Shown in pieces: positions 1 through 7,285 of a DNA stretch of 33,953 nucleotides. The notes under the pieces are model-generated. The model saw only the letters and a program-made list of their open reading frames with translations, made no database searches and was not told the DNA's origin. The position numbers and the translations under genes were made by a program. The DNA is from Aestuariicoccus sp032586235 (lineage in GTDB: Bacteria > Pseudomonadota > Alphaproteobacteria > Rhodobacterales > Rhodobacteraceae). Location of the stretch: assembly GCF_032586235.1 (NCBI RefSeq), contig NZ_JAWHTD010000040.1, forward strand, positions 1-33,953, written 5' to 3'. Position 1 is the first letter of the stretch, and the number at the start of each line of letters is the position of its first letter.

Positions 1-77
1 TGGCGCGGTTGACGGGGCTCGAACCCGCGACCCCCGGCGTGACAGGCCGGTACTCTAACCAACTGAGCTACAACCGC
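1..77 (-). tRNA. tRNA-Asp (GTC)
   Basis: The reverse complement folds as a complete cloverleaf of 77 nt with an encoded 3' CCA at the very left edge of the window. The acceptor strand begins GCGGTTG, the D-arm reads AGCTCAGTTGGTTAGAGT, and the T-loop contains GGTTCGAGCC. The seven-base anticodon loop CTGTCAC places GTC at positions 34-36, giving aspartate. It is transcribed leftward, out of the window. Confidence 0.97.
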
Positions 78-192
78 TCACTGCCGCCGGGCTTGGCCCT
101 GACGTAGGATGCCTTCTATGGCCGCACCCCAGCCCCGTCAAGCGGTTTTGCCCGCCCATTCGGGCAATTTCGCCCGCCCTCGCGCCATGGCC

Positions 193-1130
193 TCACTTGT
201 CCGGCAGCGGGATGAATTCATCGCGGTCCCCCGGCGGCAATTGAAAGCGCCCGTTGGCCCAATCCTCGCGCCGCCACGCCTCTTTCGCCTCTTCGATCCG
301 CTCTTTCGACGAGGCCACGAAGTTCCACCAGTATAGCGCGGCCCCTCCAGCGTCTCGCCGCCCAGCAGCATCAGCCGCGCGCCCTTGGGCCCCGCCGTCA
401 CGTTGACCCGGTCGCCGGGGCGAAACACCATCATGCGGCCCGCCTCATGCCTGTCCCCGGCCACCGTGATCTCGCCCTCGACCACGTAAATCCCGCGGTC
501 CTCGTGATCGTCGGGCAGAGGCAGCTTCGCGCCCGGCTCCAGCATCGCATCGGCATAGACCATCTCGGACGCAGTCTCGACCGGGGCGCGTTCACCGTAA
601 GCCGAGCCCAGGATCAGACGCAAAGTCTTGCCCTCCCCCTCGATCACCGGCAGGCGATCGGCCGAAGCGTGGACGAACTCCGCCGCGCGGTCCTCGTGAT
701 CCTTGGGCAGGGCGACCCAGGTCTGAATGCCGAAAAACGGCATCGGATCGGTCTGTGTCGCATCGTCGGTACGCTCGGAATGGGTGATGCCGTGGCCCGC
801 CACCATCCAGTTCACCGCCCCCGGTTCGATCCACTGATCGGTTCCCAGGCTGTCGCGGTGGTGCATCCGCCCGCGATAGAGGTAACTGATCGTCGCCAGC
901 CCGATATGCGGATGCGGCCGCACATCCATGCCGCGCGTCGGCAGAAACTCCGCCGGCCCCATCTGGTCGAAAAAGATGAACGGCCCCACCATCTGCCGAC
1001 GTGGCGCCGGCAGGGCGCGGCGCACCTCGAACCCGCCCAGATCGCGGGCGCGCGGCACGATGACGGTTTCGATTGCGTCGACCTCGTCGCCGGTCGGGCA
1101 ATGCGGATCGAGGGCGGGATTCCAACTCAT
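193..1130 (-). pseudogene. Pirin family protein, frameshifted near the 3' end
   Basis: This is a bicupin pirin-family protein. The N-terminal cupin shows the metal-ligand pattern of pirins: RPHPHIGLATISYLYRG, MHHRDSLG and GHGITHSERT. Known family members are iron-binding nuclear cofactors or quercetin 2,3-dioxygenase-like enzymes; the role here is unassigned. The start at 1130 (MSWNPALDPH) is chosen because AAAGGA lies 7 nt upstream. After LEGPRY, near base 334, the frame is lost: TATACTGGTGG would encode YIWWNFVASSKE, the usual family continuation, if one T were added. The other frame then runs to DEFIPLPDK and a TGA at 193-195, a normal pirin C-terminus. Without the correction the ORF reads through to 138 with an atypical Arg-rich tail. 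A real frameshift or a one-base sequence error are both possible. Confidence 0.85.
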
Positions 1131-1231
1131 GACAATGTCCTTTCTTCGTCTCTGAGGACGGACTATATGGCCTTCGCACTTACGCACAAACTGGCGATTA
1201 AAACTACATCCTGCGCGTCAACGCACAAAGC

Positions 1232-1675
1232 TCAGTAAAAATCGTCGAACCTGCCGCGCTGGCGCAGCCGCGTCTGGCGCAGCGTCTCGACCAGCATCGC
1301 CGTCAGCAGACCAAAGATCAACAGACCGTTGGCCGCCGCCAACCCGCCCAGCAGCCGCCAGTCCACCGGCAGCAGGATGTCGCCGAACCCCAGCGTGGTA
1401 AAGGCCACCAGCGCGAAATAGACCGACGCCTCGAAGGTGACGAAGATCCCCAACGCCCAAAGCGCCACCGCCCAGATCCAGACCGAGGCCGTCATCATCA
1501 AGAGCGTCCAGAGCATCGCCAGCGACAGCACGGCAATCAGCTTGGGCCCGTGCGGCGGACGCGTCACCCAACGGTGGCTGCGCACCAGGATCAACTCCAA
1601 CACCCACCACGACCATGCCGCCGCCAGCGCGGTGGCGGCGATCAGCACACTGCCAAGGAGAAGCTGAACGATCAT
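1232..1675 (-). CDS. Two-TM potassium channel family protein
   Basis: A small membrane protein of about 147 residues with the Ion_trans_2 architecture. A hydrophobic N-terminal helix is followed by a second hydrophobic stretch, a pore helix and a selectivity filter reading TTLGFGD (usual form T-x-G-[YF]-G-D). A long inner helix (LLGGLAAANGLLIFGLLTAM) comes next, then a short basic cytoplasmic tail. No RCK/TrkA nucleotide-binding domain is attached, so gating input is not visible. I start at the ATG at 1675 (MIVQLLLG); an upstream in-frame GTG at 1693 would add MCDTCV. Neither start has a strong Shine-Dalgarno sequence. The gene reads leftward, between tRNA-Val(TAC) and the pirin gene. Confidence 0.8.
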   Translation of the reverse strand: MIVQLLLGSVLIAATALAAAWSWWVLELILVRSHRWVTRPPHGPKLIAVLSLAMLWTLLMMTASVWIWAVALWALGIFVTFEASVYFALVAFTTLGFGDILLPVDWRLLGGLAAANGLLIFGLLTAMLVETLRQTRLRQRGRFDDFY

Positions 1676-1771
1676 GACGCAGGTATCGCACACCCGCCGC
1701 CGGGGTCAATCGCTTGCGCCGCGCACGCCTGGGCGGCGGCGCCTGATGGTTCGGCCCGAAAGGTGCGGAAA

Positions 1772-1847
<76 letters not shown>

Positions 1848-1860
1848 GCCGACGCGGTCT

Positions 1861-2376
1861 TTAGCGGGCCAGCCTCGGCGTATCAAGCCCCTTGATCGGA
1901 CGCCCCTGCTCGTCCGGGCCGCCGATCCAGCGACGCGGCCCCGCGCCCTTCTGCCCCAGCCCGTCACCGGGATTGTAAAGCGGGCAGGTCTTCAGCGACA
2001 GACAGCCACAGCCCATGCAATGATCCAGCTGGTCCTGCAGGCGCTGCAGCATGGCGATGCGCCCGGCGATCTCGTCACGCCAGAGCATCGAGGCCTGGGC
2101 CCAATCCTCCTTGCCCACGGCCGCACCGCGCGGGACGCGGTCGAGCACCTTGCGCACCTCGGCCAGCGGGATGCCAAGCCCCTGCGCCACCCGGATCACC
2201 GATACCCGCCGCAGCTCGCGCCGGTCATAGCGGCGGTGGTTGGCGGGCGTGCGCCAGCTTTGGATCAACCCCTCGGCCTCGTAATAATGCAGGGTCGACA
2301 CGGCCACGCCGGCGCGGCGGGCCATCTCGCCCACGCTCAGATCGCTGGGGACGGGTTTGGCGGAAGACTTCGGCAT
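1861..2376 (-). CDS. soxR: SoxR, redox-sensing MerR-family activator
   Basis: A 171-residue MerR-family regulator. The N-terminal winged HTH reads LSVGEMARRAGVAVSTLHYYE followed by NHRRYDRRELRR, then a dimerisation helix. The C-terminal signature C-x2-C-x-C-x5-C (CMGCGCLSLKTC, followed by PLYNPGD) is the diagnostic [2Fe-2S] site of SoxR. In the family, oxidation of this cluster by redox-cycling compounds or superoxide turns on a promoter with an over-long spacer. The start codon is 11 nt from a perfect SoxR operator (2387-2404), so it likely autoregulates and controls the divergent small genes at 2448-2788. No soxS is present, as expected outside the enterics. Confidence 0.95.
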   Translation of the reverse strand: MPKSSAKPVPSDLSVGEMARRAGVAVSTLHYYEAEGLIQSWRTPANHRRYDRRELRRVSVIRVAQGLGIPLAEVRKVLDRVPRGAAVGKEDWAQASMLWRDEIAGRIAMLQRLQDQLDHCMGCGCLSLKTCPLYNPGDGLGQKGAGPRRWIGGPDEQGRPIKGLDTPRLAR

Positions 2377-2386
2377 TGGCGCTTGA

Positions 2387-2404
2387 CCTCAAGTGAACTT
2401 GAGG
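2387..2404 (+). promoter_or_regulatory. SoxR operator within an extended-spacer promoter
   Basis: The 18-bp near-perfect palindrome CCTCAAGTGAACTTGAGG matches the well-known SoxR box (CCTCAAGTTAACTTGAGG) at 17 of 18 bases. A TTGACC hexamer at 2384-2389 could be the -35 element. With about 19 bp to a -10 region near 2409-2414 this gives the long spacing typical of MerR-family targets. It sits between soxR (minus) and two small genes (plus). Confidence 0.9.
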
Positions 2405-2447
2405 AAGCAAGGTACCTCCATATCGCGAATCTGCAAGGAGAAACCAG

Positions 2448-2669
2448 ATGCCCGCCCAAGACCTCGACGCCTTGTTCCCGCTTCGCCCCCGGCGGCGCAC
2501 GCTTTTGGACAGGCTGCGCAGCGTGCTGCGGCAGAAGCGGCACGCGCGCGACACACTGCGCCGCCGCGACCGGCTGAGCCGGCAGCCGCATTTGCAGCGC
2601 GACATCGGGTATCCGCCCGAGCCCGGCATCTCGGGTCCCCACCGCATGGATCGGAGACCGAAATGCTGA
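2448..2669 (+). CDS. Small basic DUF1127-like protein, probable SoxR target
   Basis: A 73-residue Arg-rich protein. A strong AAGGAG lies 7 nt before the ATG. The central helix LLDRLRSVLRQKRHARDTLRRR followed by LQRDIGYPPEPG resembles the DUF1127 pattern, in which a basic helix is followed by RDIG. Family members are small alphaproteobacterial proteins, some linked to RNA turnover and phosphate or stress responses. The gene is first downstream of the SoxR box, and its stop overlaps the start of the next small gene. The functional assignment is weak; reality of the gene is supported by RBS, operator and terminator. Confidence 0.65.
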   Translation: MPAQDLDALFPLRPRRRTLLDRLRSVLRQKRHARDTLRRRDRLSRQPHLQRDIGYPPEPGISGPHRMDRRPKC

Positions 2670-2788
2670 GCCTTCTCAAGAGCCTCTTTGCAATGCCGCA
2701 CCGATGCGCCGACCTTTGCCGCGACGTGCAGAACGAGGTCAGTTCGATCCGCCACCGCGATCAGATCGACCGGATCCTCGACCGCTGA
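2663..2788 (+). CDS. 41-residue protein overlapping the previous gene
   Basis: The ATG at 2663 overlaps the TGA of the upstream gene (ATGCTGA), and GGAG lies about 6 nt before it, so translational coupling is likely. The product begins MLSLLKSLFAMPHRCADLC and ends DRILDR. It is a short amphipathic protein with two cysteines. The family is not recognised. It is followed 15 nt later by a strong terminator, making this a two-gene SoxR-controlled transcript. Confidence 0.55.
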   Translation: MLSLLKSLFAMPHRCADLCRDVQNEVSSIRHRDQIDRILDR

Positions 2789-2803
2789 AAAGAGGCTGAA
2801 AAA

Positions 2804-2833
2804 GAAAAAGCGCGCCGGCGGGCGCGCTTTTTC
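2804..2833 (+). terminator. Rho-independent terminator of the SoxR-linked small operon
   Basis: A perfect 13-bp stem GAAAAAGCGCGCC / GGCGCGCTTTTTC with loop GGCG. The A and T runs on both sides make it work in either direction. It lies immediately outside the left end of the integrated element. Confidence 0.9.
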
Positions 2834-2842
2834 AGGGAATTC

Positions 2843-2863
2843 ATGGTGGGTGATAAGAGATTC
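2843..2863. repeat. Left attachment-site copy (21-bp direct repeat)
   Basis: These 21 bases are identical to 13295-13315, which contain the 3' end of tRNA-Val(CAC). Identity starts one base before the CCA end and stops at 2863, where the left copy diverges from the tRNA. It is therefore the tRNA fragment left at the far end of an integrated element. Confidence 0.9.
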
Positions 2864-3123
2864 CTCGTGGACAACCATAACATATTGAAATATTTAAAAC
2901 AAAAATGCGCACATACTCCCCAATACACCCTGATTTACTCCCCCTCGCAGTCTCATTTAACCCCCGGGGTCGATCCAACCAAGCCGATATCCAACAGGCG
3001 AGATGTGTTCGGGTTGATCAGAAGTGACAGTACTGTCAGGCTGCTTCTTGAAACTTGTTAAGTGCGTAAGGATTGGTATGGCAAAGTGCATTAGAGGAGT
3101 AAGGGGGTAGATACGTTCATCCA

Positions 3124-3903
3124 ATGCCTTTTAGCAAAGAGAAACTCGACAGAGTCAAAAGCACGATCCAAGTGATACTCGAGGCTGGGCGACCGAAGGA
3201 ATGGGAACGACAGTTTCTCTCGGACATGCTCACGAAGCTACAGAGGCATGGACAGAATACAACTCTGAGCAAGAAGCAGTATAAAATGCTGATGGAACTA
3301 ACGGGTGAAAGCAACAAACCGAGTGAGAGACGCAGGCAGAAAGGTACAGTTCTGAAGTCTCGGCTTCCCGTTACAGTAGCTGTCGTTGTTTTGCTGACAG
3401 CACTGTTGATTGCCCAAGGAGATGGGGTTCTTGGCTTCCTTAAGGCCGAAACCGACGGCCCAAAGTTACCTACGATAATCAGGCATTCGATTGATCCAAC
3501 ACCTACAAGCACTACCTCCCGCCTGTCGTCCAGAAGCATAACCGTTGTTGATGGCGACACCATCAGGATAAGAGAGCTAAATGCCTCCATACGGTTAGTC
3601 GGCTTCAACACTCCCGAAACCTACGATCCGGTCTGTGATGCTGGCCTCGCCCTAGGAAAACGGGCAACAGCAAGGTTGAAGGACTTACTACGGAGCGCCC
3701 AATACATTCAGTTGGAAATTGTTCCGTGTGCCTGTCTCCCGGGAACTCAGGGGACTAAAGACTGCAATTTTGGAAGACAATGTGGCAAGCTTAGTGTTGA
3801 TGGCAGAGATGTCGGCAAAACATTAATCTCCGAAGGACTTGCCGCACCATTTACGTGCGGAAGCACCTCTTGTCCTCCCACACCGCGCCCATGGTGCCAG
3901 TGA
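3124..3903 (+). CDS. Membrane-anchored SNase-like (thermonuclease) domain protein
   Basis: A 259-residue protein. The N-terminal 70 residues are charged and probably cytoplasmic. A single hydrophobic helix lies at about 82-97. A staphylococcal-nuclease-like domain spans about 136-258. The domain shows VVDGDTIRI, then IRLVGFNTPET with R157 and E165 at the family's R35 and E43 positions. A later GRQCGKL supplies R218 in the position of R87, so the catalytic set looks complete. Six cysteines in the C-terminal part suggest disulfides in an exported domain. Expected role: calcium-dependent phosphodiesterase outside the cytoplasm, by family analogy. The start has only a weak RBS. First gene of the island from the left; no operon partner. 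Confidence 0.75.
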   Translation: MPFSKEKLDRVKSTIQVILEAGRPKEWERQFLSDMLTKLQRHGQNTTLSKKQYKMLMELTGESNKPSERRRQKGTVLKSRLPVTVAVVVLLTALLIAQGDGVLGFLKAETDGPKLPTIIRHSIDPTPTSTTSRLSSRSITVVDGDTIRIRELNASIRLVGFNTPETYDPVCDAGLALGKRATARLKDLLRSAQYIQLEIVPCACLPGTQGTKDCNFGRQCGKLSVDGRDVGKTLISEGLAAPFTCGSTSCPPTPRPWCQ

Positions 3904-4019
3904 CAGCCGAAAAATGCCAAGGACATGTCTGCGATCCCGGAATTCGCTCGCCTAACTAACGGCGCCCAAAAATCGCCCCATTTGCGTGTGATCCTCAAAA
4001 AAATATGAGGATAGAGCAG

Positions 4020-4211
4020 ATGCATTCAGTCTACTCAGCTGATCTTGAGAGGAACCGGATCGCTCGATCCGTGCAGCGCGTTCTCCTGAATGGGCTGGTA
4101 TTCACTGCGTTGTTCATGACGGTTGCGATACTTGGCCTGGCATTCATTAACGCGCCGCAAAGCCAAGCTTTTATCCTCGACCTGCCGGGTCCCCCGCAGA
4201 CGATGAATTAG
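4020..4211 (+). CDS. Small single-TM protein
   Basis: A 63-residue ORF. The ATG at 4020 is preferred over the in-frame ATG at 4005 because GAGG lies 9 nt before it. A basic N-terminus (ERNRIARSVQR) is followed by one hydrophobic helix at about residues 23-44 and a short Pro-rich tail. The family is not recognised. Existence rests on the RBS and the plausible membrane topology only. Confidence 0.35.
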   Translation: MHSVYSADLERNRIARSVQRVLLNGLVFTALFMTVAILGLAFINAPQSQAFILDLPGPPQTMN

Positions 4212-4817
4212 GAGATGAGGCTCTCCCTTCTAAGTTACACTTCCATGCACTAAAAACTGCGGTTGCTGAACAGCCTTCGAGAGCGATCCGTTTGAAATCC
4301 TTAAGTTGCAGATCAGAGTAGATACGGCGGTGGGAGAATCCGTTCGCGTATAATTCTGAGGGTCCCATCGACTGAGGAGGAACCACACGGAAGATCACTA
4401 GCATCCGTTGTTTGACTTGCGTGCTCAAAGATGCGCGTCCAAGGTACGGCTTCTTGTCGATTTCTTCAGGCTTGAGGCCACGCTCTGTAGGTCATTAAGA
4501 AAGATCAACCGAACCGGATGCTGCCAGAGCGTTGCAAGCAATAGTAAGCAACATGTCCAAAGTACAAGCCGCACAAATTTTCATCAATACCGATGCAAAT
4601 CTTCAGTATTTCAGGTTGTCCTGTTGCTTAGCGCAGCCTGATGCTGAGTAAAAAAAATGCTCATGCCAGCTTACAACTATCTGAAATAATTATGAAAATT
4701 TTGGCATCTTTGCCCTTGCGCGAAGTACCTGAAATTCTAAACTGTTGATCATTAACGAAAAATACGTTGGAATGGGATCGATTCTTGTGCTTCGGCACTC
4801 TGATAAAGGTGATTTAG
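4212..4817. other. About 600 bp with no supported gene
   Basis: Two overlapping short frames (4171-4428 minus, 4408-4641 plus) lack RBSs and recognisable composition. A stretch near 4331-4377 resembles 5245-5281 downstream of the serine recombinase (both contain AATCCGTTC followed by a CTGAG block), hinting at a diverged repeat or remnant. Otherwise nothing identifiable. Confidence 0.4.
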
Positions 4818-5168
4818 ATGAAGTCGTCGTTGAAGTTTGTTGGCGTGATCTGCGTATTTGCCCTTTCCGCATGTGCGACTCCGCCGGAAAAGATTAAACC
4901 TAATGAGCTCAGCCCGTTAACCTACTCGAAGTACTCTTGCTCCACTCTTAGACTACATGCAATACGCGTCGATAACTCGCTAAATTTGGCATCAGGGCGT
5001 CAAAGGGATGCTGCCAAGAAAGACGCGTTTAGAACTGCTACAGCTTTCTTCATTTTCTGGCCAGCGGCGTTCCTAATCGATGGCGGTGATGACAACAAGA
5101 TTGCAACGCTGAAAGGGCAGGCCAACGCCCTTCTTGAAGCTGCAGAGCGCAAAGGCTGCATCGGATAA
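4818..5168 (+). CDS. Putative lipoprotein
   Basis: A 116-residue protein with a clean lipoprotein signal. Positively charged MKSSLK is followed by a hydrophobic core and the lipobox LSAC at about residues 16-19. The predicted mature protein starts at Cys19. AAAGGTGA a few nt before the ATG is a good RBS. The mature part holds SPLTYSKYSCSTLRL, a hydrophobic patch FFIFWPAAFLIDG at about 76-88, and a C-terminal helix ending in ERKGC. This pattern recurs in small lipoproteins of phages and islands, but no function is known to me. Alone between non-coding stretches. Confidence 0.7.
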   Translation: MKSSLKFVGVICVFALSACATPPEKIKPNELSPLTYSKYSCSTLRLHAIRVDNSLNLASGRQRDAAKKDAFRTATAFFIFWPAAFLIDGGDDNKIATLKGQANALLEAAERKGCIG

Positions 5169-5281
5169 CCGTTTCAAAGTCTGCTCGCAACTCTTGTTCG
5201 CAGGCACTAGGTATACAATCTTGGTATCATGTGGGTAAGTCGCTGGGGGAATCCGTTCTCGGATTGCTCTGAGCGCTCCAT

Positions 5282-5824
5282 CTATCCGTTGAGTATCCTA
5301 TGAACACTCATCCGGCTGATACCCATGCTCTCCGCGATCTTGTAGGTGGACAACCCCTCAGACCTCAATTCCCTGACCTTCTGGCGGTCAATGGATGGCT
5401 TGCGTCCCTTGTAAACGCCCTTTGCCTTAGCCTTGGCGATCCCTTCAGCCTGACGCTTACGGATGATGTTTCTCTCGAACTCAGCGAAGGCACCCATCAT
5501 CTGTAGTTGCAGCTTGGCAAGCGCATCATTCTTGTCAGCCGAGAACGTTAGTCCCTCAGTTACAAACTTGATCGTGGATTGCTTTTCATTGACGGTCTGA
5601 ATAATGTCCTGAAGGTCCCGAAGGTCTCTTGCCAGCCGATCAATCGAGTAGACCACGACAACGTCACCTTCTCGAATGTAGTCAAGCATGGCCTGAAGCG
5701 CCGGTCGATCTTTGGCAGATTTTCCTGACAGCTTTTCCTCGAAGACCTTATCCACCTGGCCTAGTTCCTGGCGGTCCAGGTTCTGATCTTCAGTGCTGAC
5801 GCGGCGATATCCAACGATTGCCAT
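5282..5824 (-). CDS. Small serine recombinase (resolvase/invertase family)
   Basis: A 180-residue protein with full family length and order. The catalytic N-terminal domain begins IVGYRRVSTEDQN, with the active-site Ser in VST. It continues through VYSIDRLARDLRDL, with the Arg cluster, and GAFAEFERNIIRKRQAEGI. The long E helix leads to a C-terminal HTH, LSTYKIAESMGISRMSVHRIL. It should cut and rejoin DNA as a dimer or tetramer. The start at 5824 (MAIVGYRR) has GGAGG 8 nt upstream. An upstream region with repeated GTAAC motifs could be its own site (5842-5941). It may resolve element dimers or invert a segment; no inverted pair was found nearby. Confidence 0.93.
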   Translation of the reverse strand: MAIVGYRRVSTEDQNLDRQELGQVDKVFEEKLSGKSAKDRPALQAMLDYIREGDVVVVYSIDRLARDLRDLQDIIQTVNEKQSTIKFVTEGLTFSADKNDALAKLQLQMMGAFAEFERNIIRKRQAEGIAKAKAKGVYKGRKPSIDRQKVRELRSEGLSTYKIAESMGISRMSVHRILNG

Positions 5825-5841
5825 GGCAATAACCTCCAATG

Positions 5842-5941
5842 GTAACATTGGATACTAGACTAAAGTGATTCTAGTAACATTGGCAACAAAAATAAGCCTA
5901 ATGATACCCCCTTTCTGGTAACAGAGGGATAGTAACGGATG
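5842..5941. promoter_or_regulatory. Candidate recombinase site or operator upstream of the serine recombinase
   Basis: GTAACATTGG occurs at 5842-5851 and again at 5874-5883. Further GTAAC copies start at 5918 and 5932. Between the first two lies an inverted repeat, TACTAGA (5853-5859) and TCTAGTA (5870-5876), around a 10-bp centre. Clustered subsites upstream of a divergent serine recombinase resemble res regions with subsites I-III. Inference from pattern only. Confidence 0.4.
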
Positions 5942-6006
5942 CCTCTAGTCAAATGTTGGCTCTTGCATAGACTACCGCCAACCAAGGCCGCTAAGCTGGG
6001 TGAACT

Positions 6007-6285
6007 GTGATTGAAGACGAAGAACCCGAACTGATCTTTTCCGACCTGTCAGGCACCTTTGCTGTCGATGGTCATGTGCTTGAGGTCAACATTGTCCGCT
6101 TGGCAAATAAGCCGGGCTGGTCACTTGAGGTCGTGAACGAGCGTGGCACTTCCACAACATGGGATGACCTGTTCATCTCTGATGGCATGGCCTGGAAAGC
6201 CTTCGAGGAATGCGTTGAACAAGAAGGTGTTGAGGCTTTCTTCGCAGAAGATGAACTGGACGAACCTGATCATACCCTCCACTAA
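6007..6285 (+). CDS. Small acidic hypothetical protein
   Basis: A 92-residue protein starting at GTG. It shows IFSDLSGTFAVDGHVLEVN, then PGWSLEVVNERGTSTTWDD and a very acidic C-terminus (FFAEDELDEPDH). I recall similar small acidic proteins with this SDLSGTF-DGH-LEV-I-R pattern from rhizobial and roseobacter genomes, uncharacterised. The RBS is weak. The gene stands alone between the recombinase and the YecA remnant. Protein-like composition and pattern conservation are the reasons to accept it. Confidence 0.6.
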   Translation: MIEDEEPELIFSDLSGTFAVDGHVLEVNIVRLANKPGWSLEVVNERGTSTTWDDLFISDGMAWKAFEECVEQEGVEAFFAEDELDEPDHTLH

Positions 6286-6434
6286 ACCCCCAGGGTGGAA
6301 ATGGGTTTCTGCTAGACGGCGGCACCCACCTGATGAAAGCTCATCCCCACGGCGGAAATTGAGGCGATTTGCGTCAAGCCATCCTTAACAGACGGTAGGG
6401 CTGCCTGTGAGTTGCCATTACTGGGTAGGGTTTG

Positions 6435-6962
6435 TTAGTGCTCAGCCCAAAACTGATGGATTCCAACAACAGCAGAGGGAATGTCCTGAGCGGCTTGATC
6501 AAGGCTCTCGGCAATCTTCTCCTGGGAAATCCCAAGCTCAGAGGCACCATTTTCATCCAGTAAGTGGTAGAGGATTGGGGTCATTAGAAACCCATGTGTG
6601 CCACTCTCGGTGAGCCTCAGCCATTCCTTGGGTCGTAGGGCGACTGCATCCATGAACCCCTCACATCAACCCATTGCGATCACATGGCCTTCCTTGGCCT
6701 CCCAGAAGATAGGTTCGACCTCAGGTGTCTCGCTACAAAGCCCTTCAACGATATTGACGTAGAGCACCGTGATCATCCGCAGCACCCAAGAGGGCACATC
6801 TCTGGGGTCACCTCCAAGGGCAACTGGAACCCATTCCTCAGCAGCGATCAGCACTGGAGAACAGGCGATCCCGTGCATGAACCCATCAAGGTCCGATAAC
6901 ATCATGCAGTTCTCGGGGCTGTCATCTGAGGACAGGTAATTGTCCAGGTCTTCAAGGTTCAT
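6435..6962 (-). pseudogene. YecA/UPF0149-family gene with an internal TGA
   Basis: Two consecutive reading frames on the same strand join in frame across a single stop. The first has MNLEDLDNYLSSDD, LSDLDGFMHGIACSP and EPIFWEAKEGHVIAMG. The second continues CEGFMDAVALRPKEWLRL and ends AVVGIHQFW. Together they form a typical alphaproteobacterial YecA-family (TIGR02292) protein of about 175 residues. The TGA at 6666-6668 stands where relatives have Trp (TGG) in the motif M-x-W-C-E-G-F, so one G-to-A change explains it. The homology starts at the ATG at 6962; an in-frame GTG at 7034 would add 24 residues. Without suppression the product is truncated at about 100 residues. Confidence 0.8.
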
Positions 6963-7285
6963 TGAGGCGGCAATCCCGTCTGCTGTGCTGCACGATGCCA
7001 GGATGACAGATTGCTCCGAAAATGACCAACTCACCGCAGTTGGGTTCTCTAGTTACGACCTATGACGGCTAGAGCACCAGTAGCTGCTTCCACCGACACC
7101 AGACATTCGCCAAAATTAAGGCTACGACCGGAGCGCGGACAAAGTGTGAATTCGCTGCGGTCGCGCCAAGGTCTGGTTGGACGTTCGATAGACAGTGCCT
7201 AGCTTCAAGCGCATTATGATCTAGACGAGCGATGCTCAACATGACTAGACGAACATTTCAGAAATAACTTGATGGATTTAGCGAA

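Noticed and set aside
4171..4641. Two small frames (85 aa minus, 77 aa plus) in the island
   Set aside because: They overlap each other, lack RBSs and show no protein-like pattern I can support.
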